Position numbers and translations under genes: made by a program. Below, one piece after another: positions 35,866-44,569 of a DNA stretch of 46,696 nt; the stretch's first letter is position 1, and each line of letters begins with the position of its first letter. Below the pieces are notes generated by a model. That model saw nothing but the letters and a program-made list of their open reading frames with translations, had not been told where the DNA came from and searched no databases. Where the stretch lies: contig NZ_CAJOKH010000014.1 of the NCBI RefSeq assembly GCF_905235195.1, positions 1 through 46,696 of the forward strand, in the 5' to 3' direction. Origin of the DNA: an uncultured Methanobrevibacter sp. (GTDB lineage: Archaea; Methanobacteriota; Methanobacteria; Methanobacteriales; Methanobacteriaceae).

Positions 35866-35996
35866 AATCTTTATTTTGCCTCTAATTATTTGAATTTTTT
35901 TTTATTTGTTAATTTTTTTAATAATGCAATTTATATTTTCAAAAAAATCTTTTTTTTCTTTTTAATTTACTTTTCATAAATAGTGTAATAGATGGA

Positions 35997-36323
35997 ATAA
36001 TTCTCATTTACTTTGGTTCTTTTGAAATTATCTTTTGGGAAAAAATCAGAAATAATATGAATTTAACTCATGAAGCAGTATCTTCATATTTAGAAATTCT
36101 ATTTGAAGATTTGCTTGATATGGAAAAGGGTAAGAAAAATATTAATTTATCCATTTTAAATAAATTATGTTCATTTTTTAGATGCAGTGAAAGTTATTTG
36201 CTTTGAGAAGTATGAATTTGATCTAGCAACATTTGCACTTAGAAGTAGCAGTATAGAAGCTAATGACTTAGGGGCATTGCTGGTATGAATAGAATATATC
36301 TAAATAACAAAATGGATGATTAG
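35997..36323 (+). pseudogene. Decayed XRE-type HTH regulator
   Basis: A relic readable in three frames. From 36033 to 36203: FWEKIRNNMNLTHEAVSSYL, then EILFEDLLDMEKGKKNINLS and ILNKLCSFFRCSESYLL, which is the helix-turn-helix pattern of XRE antitoxins. A TGA at 36204-36206 ends that frame. A shifted frame gives EFDLATFALRSSSIEANDLG (about 36213-36273), and a second shift near 36282 gives GMNRIYLNNKMDD up to a TAG at 36321. At least two frameshifts are needed. The tail overlaps the start of the next relic, as expected of an antitoxin/toxin-like pair. Confidence 0.55.
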
Positions 36324-36498
36324 TTTGAAAACCGACAAACAGTTAAATACCGAAGCCATTCAATTAAGGCAAATATGGGGCTTAAATTCTAATGCTGCTA
36401 TTGACATTATTCCAGTAGTCTTATCAAAACTTCCTAACCTAACATTATTATACAATAGGTTGAAAAAACATATATTTAATTCATGTTTAAAATTTTAA
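36316..36498 (+). pseudogene. Truncated ImmA/IrrE-like protein
   Basis: A frame of 60 codons beginning at ATG 36316 (or TTG 36325) reads LKTDKQLNTEAIQLRQIWGL, then NSNAAIDIIPVVLSKLPNLT and LLYNRLKK, and then loses similarity and stops. It resembles the N-terminal lead of ImmA/IrrE metallopeptidases paired with XRE regulators. The zinc motif HExxH is absent because the rest is lost. Recognition is from pattern memory. Confidence 0.45.
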
Positions 36499-36830
36499 CT
36501 ACATTACAAGGATTTAACTTAAAAACAGCTATACGATAATATTTGGAAAGTGAAAAATTCAAACCCCTAAATAAATTTTCTATTTATAAAGTTTCTTTGA
36601 TTTTTTAATATTTGTTTAATGATTTTTATTTGTTCTAAAAATACGTATATTTATTTATTTTACTAAAAAACTACTAATATGTTTCATAATTTTATTTTAA
36701 TATAAATTTTATTATTTTTATTGAGTTTTAAAATTTTTTATATATTTTTTTGATTTTCATTTTATCAAATTTTTCTGATTTTTATTAAAAATTTTTTTAA
36801 TTTTATCAACTTAACTTTAATTTATTTCAA
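36499..36830. other. AT-rich gap after the relic
   Basis: Nothing coding is visible. The first 80 bases still have mixed composition (for example CAAGGATTTAACTTAAAAACAG) and may be further toxin debris. The rest is long A/T runs. Confidence 0.3.
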
Positions 36831-36833
36831 GTA

Positions 36834-36955
36834 ACATTTATATATGATGAATTGAATATTATTAGTTAGGGTCCAACCTTAGTTTTTATAATTATTGTTA
36901 AAGGGCAAATAATTAAGGGTTTTATTTCCCCTTTATAACAGTAGTTTTTTCTCTA
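36834..36955 (+). ncRNA. Candidate structured RNA upstream of the HisA-like gene
   Basis: ACATTTATATATGATG (36834-36849) is a good TATA-like element, predicting a start near 36866. The transcript would open with the hairpin TAGGGT (36867-36872) - CCA - ACCTTA (36876-36881, one G-U pair). It then has GTTA-AAGGG (36897-36905) complementary to CCCTT...TAAC (36930-36939). A second AAGGG (36915-36919) competes for the same CCCTT, and a T run (36945-36950) follows. This looks like an independent small RNA or an attenuator-like leader, with about 160 bases to the next gene. Confidence 0.45.
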
Positions 36956-37113
36956 ATTTTTTTCTAATTTTTATTTGAATTTTTTTTTAAGTTTCAATAT
37001 TTGTTTCTGTTTTTAAATGTAATAATAATCTTGTTTAGATTTTTTATTTTTTATAAGAAAAATATTAATAAAGGTTAATTAATATATTTAATTATAATTT
37101 ATTAGGCGATTAG

Positions 37114-37797
37114 ATGTTAAAGATAATTCCAGTTTTAGATTTAATGAATAATCAGGCAGTAAGTGGAAAAAGTGGTAATCGATCAACTTATACTCCTTTA
37201 AATACTATTTATGCTTCTAATTCAGATCCTGTACAAATTGCAAATGGTCTTAAAATCAATGGTGCCGATGAGATATATATTGCAGATTTGGATCTTATTG
37301 AAAAACAGGGACATAATTTACATACCATTAAAGATATTAATAGGATTTTACCTGTAATCTTAGACAGTGGTATAAAGGATTTTGATTCTTTTAAGTTTTA
37401 TCTTGAATTTGCATATAAACTAATTATTCCAACAGAAACAATTGAATCAATTAGCCAGATAGAAAAGATTTTCAATACATTTCCAAAAGATCGGATTGTA
37501 ATAAGTGTTGATATAAAAGATGGAAAACTTTACTCAAAGAATCTCGATATGGGTCTTGATGAGTTTAGGGACGTTTTAAGAGAGTTAAATCCAAATGAAA
37601 TTATACTGTTAAACATATCGGATGTAGGTACTGATAAGGGATATGATAAGAGTTTTTTAAATATTTTCTATGAATTTAAGGATAAAATTATTATTGCTGG
37701 TGGAATTAAAAGTGAAGATTTAGCTTATTTAGAATCAATTGGAATAAATAAAGCATTAGTTGGTACATCATTACATAATGGTTCAATAAATTTATAA
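37114..37797 (+). CDS. HisA/HisF-family (beta/alpha)8 protein
   Basis: TIM-barrel protein of 227 residues related to HisA but not typical HisA: MLKIIPVLDLMNNQAVSGKS at strand 1, ADEIYIADLDLIEKQGHN, then VISVDIKDGKLYSKN, and the phosphate-binding ends IIIAGGIKSEDL and ALVGTSLHNGS. The catalytic Asp equivalents (PVLDL and SVDIKDG) are present. Archaeal members of this branch are uncharacterised, so the substrate is not assigned. The start follows TTAGGCGATTAG. Confidence 0.72.
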   Translation: MLKIIPVLDLMNNQAVSGKSGNRSTYTPLNTIYASNSDPVQIANGLKINGADEIYIADLDLIEKQGHNLHTIKDINRILPVILDSGIKDFDSFKFYLEFAYKLIIPTETIESISQIEKIFNTFPKDRIVISVDIKDGKLYSKNLDMGLDEFRDVLRELNPNEIILLNISDVGTDKGYDKSFLNIFYEFKDKIIIAGGIKSEDLAYLESIGINKALVGTSLHNGSINL

Positions 37798-37928
37798 GGT
37801 TTTTCCAATTTTACAGTATTTTTTTTGAAAAATTTTATATACTTAATTTTTAATATATAATTACAATTGAATATAATAACTTTAATATTCGACTTATAAT
37901 TTTATTAATAAATTTAATATGGGATTTT

Positions 37929-38111
37929 ATGGCAGTTGGAGGATCATTAATATTTTCACATATTTTACCGGTAATTTTTGGATTCTTTGGAATTATCTTT
38001 TTAATTTCAGGAGTTATGGATAATAATAGATATAAATCTATTTTAGGTGCTTTTCTATTTATTTTTGCAGCTGTTACTCCATTTATTTTCTTACGTCCAT
38101 TTGTTTTATAA
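37929..38111 (+). CDS. Small membrane protein
   Basis: Protein of 60 residues with two hydrophobic helices (about 8-27 and 36-55) separated by a short polar MDNNRYKS turn. I do not recognise a family. The start follows ATATGGGATTTT. It lies between the HisA-like gene and a PfkB-like kinase on the same strand with gaps of 131 and about 65 bases, so co-transcription is possible. Confidence 0.55.
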   Translation: MAVGGSLIFSHILPVIFGFFGIIFLISGVMDNNRYKSILGAFLFIFAAVTPFIFLRPFVL

Positions 38112-38175
38112 ATTTTTTATAAGCTTATGGTATTAAACTATTTTTTTTAATTTTTAATATTAGGTAATGTTGTTT

Positions 38176-39072
38176 ATGTTGAATTTTCTAATTATAGGAC
38201 CTATTACAAAAGATATTAATAGTTTTCAAGCTAAAGTTTCTATATCAATTGGTGGTCCTGTATATTATGAATCTTTTGTATTTGAAAACTTGAACCTAAA
38301 TTACACTGTACTAACTACACTTAAAAAAGAAGATGAATATCTTTTAGATGAATTTCCAGATAAAGAAAAGATCATTAAAGTATTTAAAGAAAATACTTTA
38401 GAGTTTGAAAATATTTATCTAAATGATTCTACAAGAACACAAAAATCTAATTTTGCTAATATTCCTATAACAGTTGAAGATTTTGAAAATTCAAATATTA
38501 ATGTTGAGGATTATGATGGAATTTTATTTAACCCATTAGTATTCACTGATTTGGATTTGGATTTGTTAAGGTACTTGTCCAAATTCAATATTCCAATACT
38601 ATTATCACTTCAAGGAAGTTTAAGATACTCTTCATTAAATGGTAGTGTTGAATATAAAGTTCCTTTAAATTTAGGCGATATTTTAAAATATATTGATTTC
38701 CTATTTTTAGATGAATTTGAATTTAAGTTCATATATCCTTCAGCAGAGATTAATAACATTTCTTCAATTTTTAATGTTTTTGATATTTGTGAGGTTATAA
38801 TTACAAGAAATCATAAAGGTTCAATTGTTTATGATAATAATAAAAACATTTATTATGATATTAAACCGTATGTGGTCAAAAGAATATTATCTCCAACAGG
38901 TGCTGGTGATACATATATGGCTGCATATTCTGCTAAACGTTTAAATAATGGAAATATAGAAGATAGTGGTAAATTTGCATCAGTCATATCCAGCTTAAAA
39001 ATAGAATCTATTGGTCCATTTAATAACTCTTTAAATGATGTTTTAGATATTATAAATGAGGATATTCTCTAG
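38176..39072 (+). CDS. PfkB-family carbohydrate kinase-like protein
   Basis: Protein of about 298 residues. The C-terminal PfkB signature is present as SPTGAGDTYMAAYSAKR, with the catalytic Asp in GAGD. The N-terminal part (FLIIGPITKDINSFQAKVSI, then GGPVYYES) lacks the usual GG-N pattern, so the substrate differs from common sugar kinases. The ATG at 38176 follows TAGGTAATG (38161-38169); another ATG at 38167 lies inside that site. Substrate unknown. Confidence 0.75.
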   Translation: MLNFLIIGPITKDINSFQAKVSISIGGPVYYESFVFENLNLNYTVLTTLKKEDEYLLDEFPDKEKIIKVFKENTLEFENIYLNDSTRTQKSNFANIPITVEDFENSNINVEDYDGILFNPLVFTDLDLDLLRYLSKFNIPILLSLQGSLRYSSLNGSVEYKVPLNLGDILKYIDFLFLDEFEFKFIYPSAEINNISSIFNVFDICEVIITRNHKGSIVYDNNKNIYYDIKPYVVKRILSPTGAGDTYMAAYSAKRLNNGNIEDSGKFASVISSLKIESIGPFNNSLNDVLDIINEDIL

Positions 39073-39397
39073 AAAGTTTATTATTTTATAAAACTCTTTA
39101 TAATACATTTTTTAGTATTAATGTACAAGTGATACAAAAATTTATATTAAAATTTTAGAATCTTTTATTTTTATTTCTTTATTCATTTAAAAGTAGAAAA
39201 TATTAAAACTTTATAAATACTTTATTTTTCAAGCTAAATTATTTTTCAATTATTTTATTTTAAAAAAATATTAATAAATCATTTTTAATGCGTAAATTTA
39301 AATGTTAGAACCTAAATTAATATAAATCATGTCTTTTTTAACATATGAAAATCTATTCATACAAATCCTTTTAAATTAAATTATTAAATATTATACC
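39073..39397. promoter_or_regulatory. AT-rich gap with a possible leaderless promoter for the efflux gene
   Basis: No gene is seen in 325 bases. CTTTTAAATTAAA (39368-39380) is TATA-like and lies about 25 bases before the ATG at 39398, which has no ribosome binding site. This spacing fits a leaderless message. Confidence 0.35.
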
Positions 39398-40270
39398 ATG
39401 GTAAAAGAATGTACAACAGAAAAATCCCAAAATTATCATAAACAAGCAAGTAGTAATATTTCAATTACACTACTTTTAAGCTTTCTATTTAATATTTTAG
39501 TAATATTTGGAGGATTATACACAAATAGTATAGCTATTGTTTCAGATGCAATTCATGATATGGCTGATACCTTTTGTCTTTTGATTTCATGGATACTTGA
39601 AAAAGCTTCTCTAAAGGGAAAAAATGATAAGTATACTTATGGTTATCAAAGATTATCCATATTGAGTGCAATCATTACTTCAGTATTTGTTATAGGAGCA
39701 TCCTTACTTGTTGTATATGAATCTTTAACAAGAATATTTTCAGTTGTTAGTCCTGATCCTGAAGGAATGTTTTTCTTTGCAATATTAGGTATAATTTTTA
39801 AAGGTATATCCGTTTATAAAGTTTATAATGGTCAAACCTATAATGAAAAAGCTATTAGTTTCCATTTATTAGGAGATGTTTTTAGATGGCTTGCTATATT
39901 GATTTTAAGCATAATTTTAATGTTTTACAATATACCTATTTTAGATCCATTAATATCATTAGTAATTGCAATTTGGTTAATATATGCTTTAGGTAAAACA
40001 TTAATAGAATCATTTAGGATTTTACTTCAAAAGGTCCCTGATGAATATGACCTTAGGAAGTTAAAAGAAGATATTTTAAAAATTGATAATGTTAGTGAAA
40101 TATTAGATATTCACCTTTGGAGTTTAGACGGTATTGATTTAATATTAACCTGTAAACTTAAGGTTAATTCAAATAAAAAAGAGGACATTACTAAAATTAG
40201 AGATGATTTATCAAAATTATCACTAGATTATGATATAAGTGAAGAGACAGTTGAATTTATTTTTGACTAA
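39398..40270 (+). CDS. Cation diffusion facilitator (CDF) family transporter
   Basis: Metal efflux protein of 290 residues with six membrane helices and a C-terminal cytoplasmic domain. The helix 2 site reads SDAIHDMADTF and the helix 5 site reads HLLGDVFRW (HxxxD), the family's metal-binding positions. Zn, Mn or Fe are possible substrates. The C-terminal part (VSEILDIHLWSLDGIDLILT) is the ferredoxin-like dimerisation domain. The stop lies within or next to a tandem repeat tract. Confidence 0.85.
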   Translation: MVKECTTEKSQNYHKQASSNISITLLLSFLFNILVIFGGLYTNSIAIVSDAIHDMADTFCLLISWILEKASLKGKNDKYTYGYQRLSILSAIITSVFVIGASLLVVYESLTRIFSVVSPDPEGMFFFAILGIIFKGISVYKVYNGQTYNEKAISFHLLGDVFRWLAILILSIILMFYNIPILDPLISLVIAIWLIYALGKTLIESFRILLQKVPDEYDLRKLKEDILKIDNVSEILDIHLWSLDGIDLILTCKLKVNSNKKEDITKIRDDLSKLSLDYDISEETVEFIFD

Positions 40271-40272
40271 AA

Positions 40273-40372
40273 TTAAGTTTTATTAGATGGGACTAATCTT
40301 AAGTTTTATTAGATTTATTAATTTAAGTTATATTAGATTTGACTAATCTTAAATTCTATTAAATATTTTAAT
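40273..40372. repeat. Four degenerate 24-26 bp tandem repeats after the CDF gene
   Basis: Units start at 40273, 40299, 40323 and 40349, each beginning TTAAGTTTTATTAGAT or a variant. Units 1 and 3 end in GGGACTAATC or TTTGACTAATC, so each holds an ATTAG...CTAAT dyad. The last codons and stop of the CDF gene (TTTTGACTAA) match the unit end, so the repeat seems to have grown from the gene's end. Function unknown; it could help form 3' ends or bind protein. Confidence 0.55.
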
Positions 40373-40503
40373 ATAATAGAACATTTTTTTTAAGTAGGCT
40401 TAAATAATAGGAATGATATAAAATTAATTAAGTAATAATCAGATTTATTATAAATTATTTTTAGTTAAAACTTGAATTAATTATTTATTAGTGTTGTGAT
40501 AAT

Positions 40504-40905
40504 ATGGAATCAAAAGTTAAAGCTAATTTAATGATTTTTTTAACTATAGCTATTTTAGCTTTGTCTGTAGCATCAGTTTGCGAATCTATGACTGGTTCAG
40601 TAATGGATCCGTATTTGACTAAATTTGTTCCTCATAAAACGGATAAATTAGGTGTTATAGCTGATGGTAATTTTTCACCTGAACAAATTAAAACTGTTGA
40701 GATAAATGTTATAAGTCCTCCTGTAAATGATACCAATATTACAAAAAATAATACTACTACAACTAAAGTTTATGAGAATGTTAATGAAGATATTGTAAAT
40801 AACACTACAGATGATGGTTATGATGGTTATGATGGTTATGATGGTTATGATGGTCATGATAATTATGATTATGGCTATGTAACTACTAGCTATTATAATA
40901 ATTAA
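40504..40905 (+). CDS. Secreted or anchored protein with GYD repeat
   Basis: Protein of 133 residues with an N-terminal signal or anchor helix (about residues 10-27), a Thr/Asn-rich spacer with several N-x-T sites (NDTNITKNNTTTTK), and a tail of GYD units followed by YDYGYVTTSYYNN. The tail is encoded by about five tandem 9-base units (GATGGTTAT, 40813-40857, the last one GATGGTCAT), a site prone to length change. No family recognised. The ATG at 40504 follows TTGTGATAAT. Confidence 0.65.
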   Translation: MESKVKANLMIFLTIAILALSVASVCESMTGSVMDPYLTKFVPHKTDKLGVIADGNFSPEQIKTVEINVISPPVNDTNITKNNTTTTKVYENVNEDIVNNTTDDGYDGYDGYDGYDGHDNYDYGYVTTSYYNN

Positions 40906-41055
40906 TATATTTTTATACAATTTTTTTATTTCATTTTATTATTTTAGATATTATTTAATTAGATTTGGTTTTATTAGATTTTTTATCTTTAGTTGTATTA
41001 TTTTTTCATTGATTTATTTTATATTTTTTTTTGAATTTATTTATTAGGAGATACT

Positions 41056-41460
41056 ATGTTTAAAACTATAGTAAGTCCATTAGTTGGAGATACAGATGCT
41101 TTAGGCCATATAAATAATAATGTTTTAGGCTTATGGTTTGAACTTGCAAGGAATGATATTTTTAAAATTTTTAATCCTAATCTAGAGGTCATTTTAAATA
41201 ATTGGCCTCTGATTATTTTAAAAACTGAATATGAATATGTCAATCAAATGTTTTATGGTAAGGATGTTGAAATTAGAACTTATGTTTTAAAAATAGGTAA
41301 CAGTTCATTTACTACATATCATGAAGCTTGGCAAAACGGAAAATTATGTGGTAAAGGTAGGGTTCTTATGGTTCATTTTGATTATAATAATCAGAAATCT
41401 GTTACTATTCCAGATAATATTAGATTGGAATTAGAAAAACATCTTGTAGATCTTGATTGA
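41056..41460 (+). CDS. Hot-dog fold acyl-CoA thioesterase
   Basis: Protein of 134 residues of the 4-hydroxybenzoyl-CoA thioesterase/YbgC type. The catalytic-loop motif is GDTDALGHINNNVLGLWFE, with the conserved Asp and the GH-x-NN pattern. The rest alternates strands as in a single hot-dog domain (FYGKDVEIRTYVLKIGNSSF). The physiological acyl-CoA is unknown. TTAGGAGATACT is the binding site. Confidence 0.8.
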   Translation: MFKTIVSPLVGDTDALGHINNNVLGLWFELARNDIFKIFNPNLEVILNNWPLIILKTEYEYVNQMFYGKDVEIRTYVLKIGNSSFTTYHEAWQNGKLCGKGRVLMVHFDYNNQKSVTIPDNIRLELEKHLVDLD

Positions 41461-41808
41461 TTTTTTATAATCTTTTTTAACTTTTTTTTAAGTTTTTTTT
41501 ATTTTTGTATATTTTTATTTTTTGGAAACATTTATATATTACAAAAACAATCTTAATATATCGGAACATGGTTTCCGACTTCCGACTATAATAAATTTAA
41601 ATTTTTTACAAATTCTTTAAAAAAATAATTCTAGATTTTATATGGATTGAAATATAAGAATTTAATTTAAAATCTCTTCCTTTATATAGATTTTTAATCA
41701 TTAAAACCCTTTTAAAAAATTTATTAGATACAATTAAAAATAAGACTAAAATTTATTATAGTCGGAAAAAAATTATAATAAAATTTATAAATAATTGAGA
41801 AAGATATT
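41461..41808 (+). promoter_or_regulatory. amt promoter with NrpR-type operator
   Basis: TTTATATATT (41531-41540) is TATA-like. About 25 bases downstream, at the expected transcript start, is GGAA-CATGGT-TTCC (41563-41576), an exact GGAA-N6-TTCC match to the NrpR nitrogen-repressor site, with outer bases TC/GA extending the symmetry. A half-site-like TTCCGAC follows at once, and another GTCGGAA occurs at 41760-41766 near the gene. Repression under nitrogen excess is expected. The leader of over 200 bases is unusually long. Confidence 0.75.
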
Positions 41809-43017
41809 ATGGTAGTTTTAAGTTCAGGTGATACTGCATGGGTACTAGGTGCTACAGTATTAGTTCTTTTAATGTGTATTCCAGGTATTGCATTTTATTA
41901 CAGTGGTTTAGTAAAAAGTAAAAATGTATTAAATACATTATATTTATCATTTATAGCATTTGCAATTGGAAGTTTAATATGGGTAACTTACGGATACTCA
42001 TTTGTTTTTGGAGAAACAATAGGGGGAATAATTGGTTCTCCTACACATTTCCTATTAACGGGAATTGGTGTAAATAGTTTATATGGTACAATTCCAAAAT
42101 ATTTATTTATTATTTTCCAATTAACCTTTTGTGGTTTAACTGGGGCACTTATTTCAGGTGCGGTTGTTGGCAGAATGAAAACTTCTGCATGGGCTGTCTT
42201 TTTAATATTATGGACTACTTTAGTTTATATCCCTATTGCTCACTGGGTATGGGGTGGAGGATGGTTAATGGGTATGGGAGCCCTTGATTTTGCAGGAGGT
42301 GCAGTTGTTCACATGAACTCTGGTATATCTGCACTTGCACTTGTTTTAGTTTTAGGTTCTCGTAAGGATACATCACTACGTCCTCATCATTTAGGATATT
42401 CAGTACTCGGTGCAGGTTTTTTATGGTTTGGATGGTTAGGTTTCAATGGAGGATCTGCTCTTGCAGCTAATGGTCTTGCAGCATCAGCAATTCTTGTAAC
42501 TAATATTGCAGCGGTAAGTTCATTGATTACATGGGTAATAATAGATAGAATAAAAGAAGGAAAACCTACTGTATTAGGTGCTATATCTGGTGGTGTAGCA
42601 GGTTTAGTTGCTATTACTCCTGCTGCAGGTTTTGTTGATACTTTAGGGGCGATTGTCATAGGAATTATCACTGCCTTTGTATCCTACTTTGCAATTTATT
42701 ATCTTAAACCTAAACTTGGATATGATGATGCATTAGATGTATTTGGAATACATGGTTTATCTGGACTTTGGGGTGCAATTGCAACGGGTATATTTGCAAC
42801 ACCTGTAATTAACGGTGCAGCAGGAATATTATATGGTAATCCAAATCAATTAACAATACAAATTATAGTATCTATTGCAACAATGGCTTATGCATTTATA
42901 GTAAGTTATATAATTGCAAGAGTGATTAAAGCTACAATGGGTATGAGGGTTGATGAAAAAACTGAAATCAAAGGTTTGGATACTCAACTTCATGAAGAAT
43001 CAGGTTATAGAATTTAA
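41809..43017 (+). CDS. amt: Ammonium transporter (Amt family)
   Basis: Membrane channel of 402 residues with about eleven helices. The family features are visible: [40 protein letters not shown] with [16 protein letters not shown], and [16 protein letters not shown], with the pore histidines in VHMNSG and IHGLSG. It moves ammonium or ammonia and is shut by GlnK when nitrogen is plentiful. The downstream glnK lies 70 bases away in the same operon. Confidence 0.95.
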   Translation: MVVLSSGDTAWVLGATVLVLLMCIPGIAFYYSGLVKSKNVLNTLYLSFIAFAIGSLIWVTYGYSFVFGETIGGIIGSPTHFLLTGIGVNSLYGTIPKYLFIIFQLTFCGLTGALISGAVVGRMKTSAWAVFLILWTTLVYIPIAHWVWGGGWLMGMGALDFAGGAVVHMNSGISALALVLVLGSRKDTSLRPHHLGYSVLGAGFLWFGWLGFNGGSALAANGLAASAILVTNIAAVSSLITWVIIDRIKEGKPTVLGAISGGVAGLVAITPAAGFVDTLGAIVIGIITAFVSYFAIYYLKPKLGYDDALDVFGIHGLSGLWGAIATGIFATPVINGAAGILYGNPNQLTIQIIVSIATMAYAFIVSYIIARVIKATMGMRVDEKTEIKGLDTQLHEESGYRI

Positions 43018-43087
43018 TACCTTTAAAAACAGATATTTTATTATTTAAATTTAAAAATTTTTTAGAAAAATTTTATGAGGAATAAAA

Positions 43088-43426
43088 ATGAAAAGAGTTA
43101 TAACTATTATTAGATCTGAAAAATATGAGGATGTTAAAAAAAGCTTAGAATCTACAGGATGTAAAGGTATGACTATAACAGAAGTTAAGGGCAGAGGGAG
43201 TCAATTAGGTGTAAAAGAATCATATAGGGGTTCTAGTTATTGTATTGATCTTATTCCAAAAACACGTGTAGAATTAGTTGTATCAGATAGTCAAGTTGAA
43301 AGTGTTATTGAAGCCATTTGTGAAGGTGGAAGAACTGGTGAAATTGGTGATGGTAAAATATTTGTATCTTCTGTTGAAGAAGTAGTTAGAATCAGAACTG
43401 GTGAAAGAGGAGAAGATGCAATATAA
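43088..43426 (+). CDS. glnK: Nitrogen regulatory PII protein GlnK
   Basis: PII protein of 112 residues. It has the T-loop with Tyr51 (KESYRGSSYCIDLIPKTRVE), and the C-terminal signature TGEIGDGKIFVSSVEEVVRI with RTGERGEDAI at the end. It senses ATP/ADP and 2-oxoglutarate and plugs the Amt pore. Archaeal GlnK proteins are generally not uridylylated despite the Tyr. The binding site is ATGAGGAATAA. It is convergent with aroD. Confidence 0.95.
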   Translation: MKRVITIIRSEKYEDVKKSLESTGCKGMTITEVKGRGSQLGVKESYRGSSYCIDLIPKTRVELVVSDSQVESVIEAICEGGRTGEIGDGKIFVSSVEEVVRIRTGERGEDAI

Positions 43427-43431
43427 TTAGA

Positions 43432-43500
43432 TTTTTTTTTAAAATTCCTCATTATTTTTTTATTATTATTTTAATTTTTTCTAATTCTTTTTTTTAGTTA
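43432..43500 (+). terminator. T-rich terminator after glnK
   Basis: A run of nine to ten T bases just after the glnK stop is followed by TTATTTTTTTATTATTATTTT and a second long T run near 43487. This fits the end of the amt-glnK message before the convergent aroD gene. Confidence 0.45.
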
Positions 43501-43552
43501 CTTAGGAAACTGTCTTTAAATATACAATTCCAATTTATATAAAACAAGTATT

Positions 43553-44242
43553 TTATTTATCTAAATTTAAATCAGTTTCGATTAAATTCATGTTTAATAA
43601 CATTTTCATAGTTTCAATATCTAATTGTCCAGGTGCTGTTACATCCCTTCCAACAGCAAAAGTTATTGGTGAGTTAAATTTTGATGCCATAATACGAGTG
43701 TATGATCCAAGTTCTCCCATAGAAATAGCAATTGTTTCATCACATCTTGATAATACTGCAAGTACAACAAGTGTGTCTTCTAATTTTTCAGGGGTTACTG
43801 CAACTTTTGCAATATCTCCAAGTGATTTTTCTTTATTTACAATATATATTAAATCACTAAGTTCTGGTGTTTTTTCAAAGTCATGATATGATATAATGGT
43901 TTTAACACCAGTTGATTTAATTTTTTCAATGTATTCATCATGTGTTTGAAGTTCAATGTCAACATATTCAACATATGGTGCACATGCAAGTAAAAGATTC
44001 ACACGATCTTCTTCACTACCTTCAAATGAACCTCCTTCTTCTTTGATTCTACATGTAGCAATGATTGGGAAATCAAGTTTTTTTACAATTTCAACTATGG
44101 TTTCCTTATTAGGATTTTCCATGGCATCAATTCTAAACTCTAAAATATCTGCACCCTTACGAATACAGTCTTTTGCTATTTCAATAACAGAATCCTTATC
44201 TTTTTGAGCAATAGGTATTGCTATTTTAGTTTGTGAATACAT
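43553..44242 (-). CDS. aroD: 3-dehydroquinate dehydratase, type I
   Basis: Shikimate-pathway enzyme of 229 residues on the minus strand. The family residues are seen as ILEFRIDAM (Glu35, Arg37), SYHDFEKTP with catalytic His120, and AKVAVTP with the Schiff-base Lys146. The C-terminal ITFAVGRDVTAPGQLDI matches the substrate-binding Arg and Gln loop. It converts 3-dehydroquinate to 3-dehydroshikimate for aromatic amino acids. It is a stand-alone gene between the amt-glnK and 44570 units. Confidence 0.93.
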   Translation of the reverse strand: MYSQTKIAIPIAQKDKDSVIEIAKDCIRKGADILEFRIDAMENPNKETIVEIVKKLDFPIIATCRIKEEGGSFEGSEEDRVNLLLACAPYVEYVDIELQTHDEYIEKIKSTGVKTIISYHDFEKTPELSDLIYIVNKEKSLGDIAKVAVTPEKLEDTLVVLAVLSRCDETIAISMGELGSYTRIMASKFNSPITFAVGRDVTAPGQLDIETMKMLLNMNLIETDLNLDK

Positions 44243-44569
44243 TTTAAATCAATAATTTTTTCATTTAACTTAGTAGTTTTACTATATTTAACTATATTAT
44301 TAATATTATTAATTTTATTAATTATATAATTTTTTATATAATGTCTAATCCTATGTTTTCTAGATAATATTTTGGCCTTTTATGTGTATTTTTTATTTTT
44401 AAATTCAAATAAGAAAATAATTTATATTAATAATTATCTAATTAATATTAATTAGTATTAATTTTTATAATTCTATATTAATTTTAATAAATATTGCTAA
44501 TTTTATTTATGTAAATTTTCTTTATTTATTTAAAATTATTAATTTAATAGGGCTTAGAAGGTGTCTTAA
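44243..44569. other. AT-rich divergent intergenic region
   Basis: No gene is seen. It must contain promoters for aroD (leftward) and for the gene at 44570 (rightward). Short ATTATTAAT words are iterated around 44290-44335 and 44430-44470. No operator-like palindrome stands out. Confidence 0.35.

Noticed and set aside
40675-40920. Minus-strand Ile-rich frame of 81 codons
   Set aside because: It is the mirror of the GATGGTTAT repeat; the plus-strand gene has a signal peptide and a binding site.
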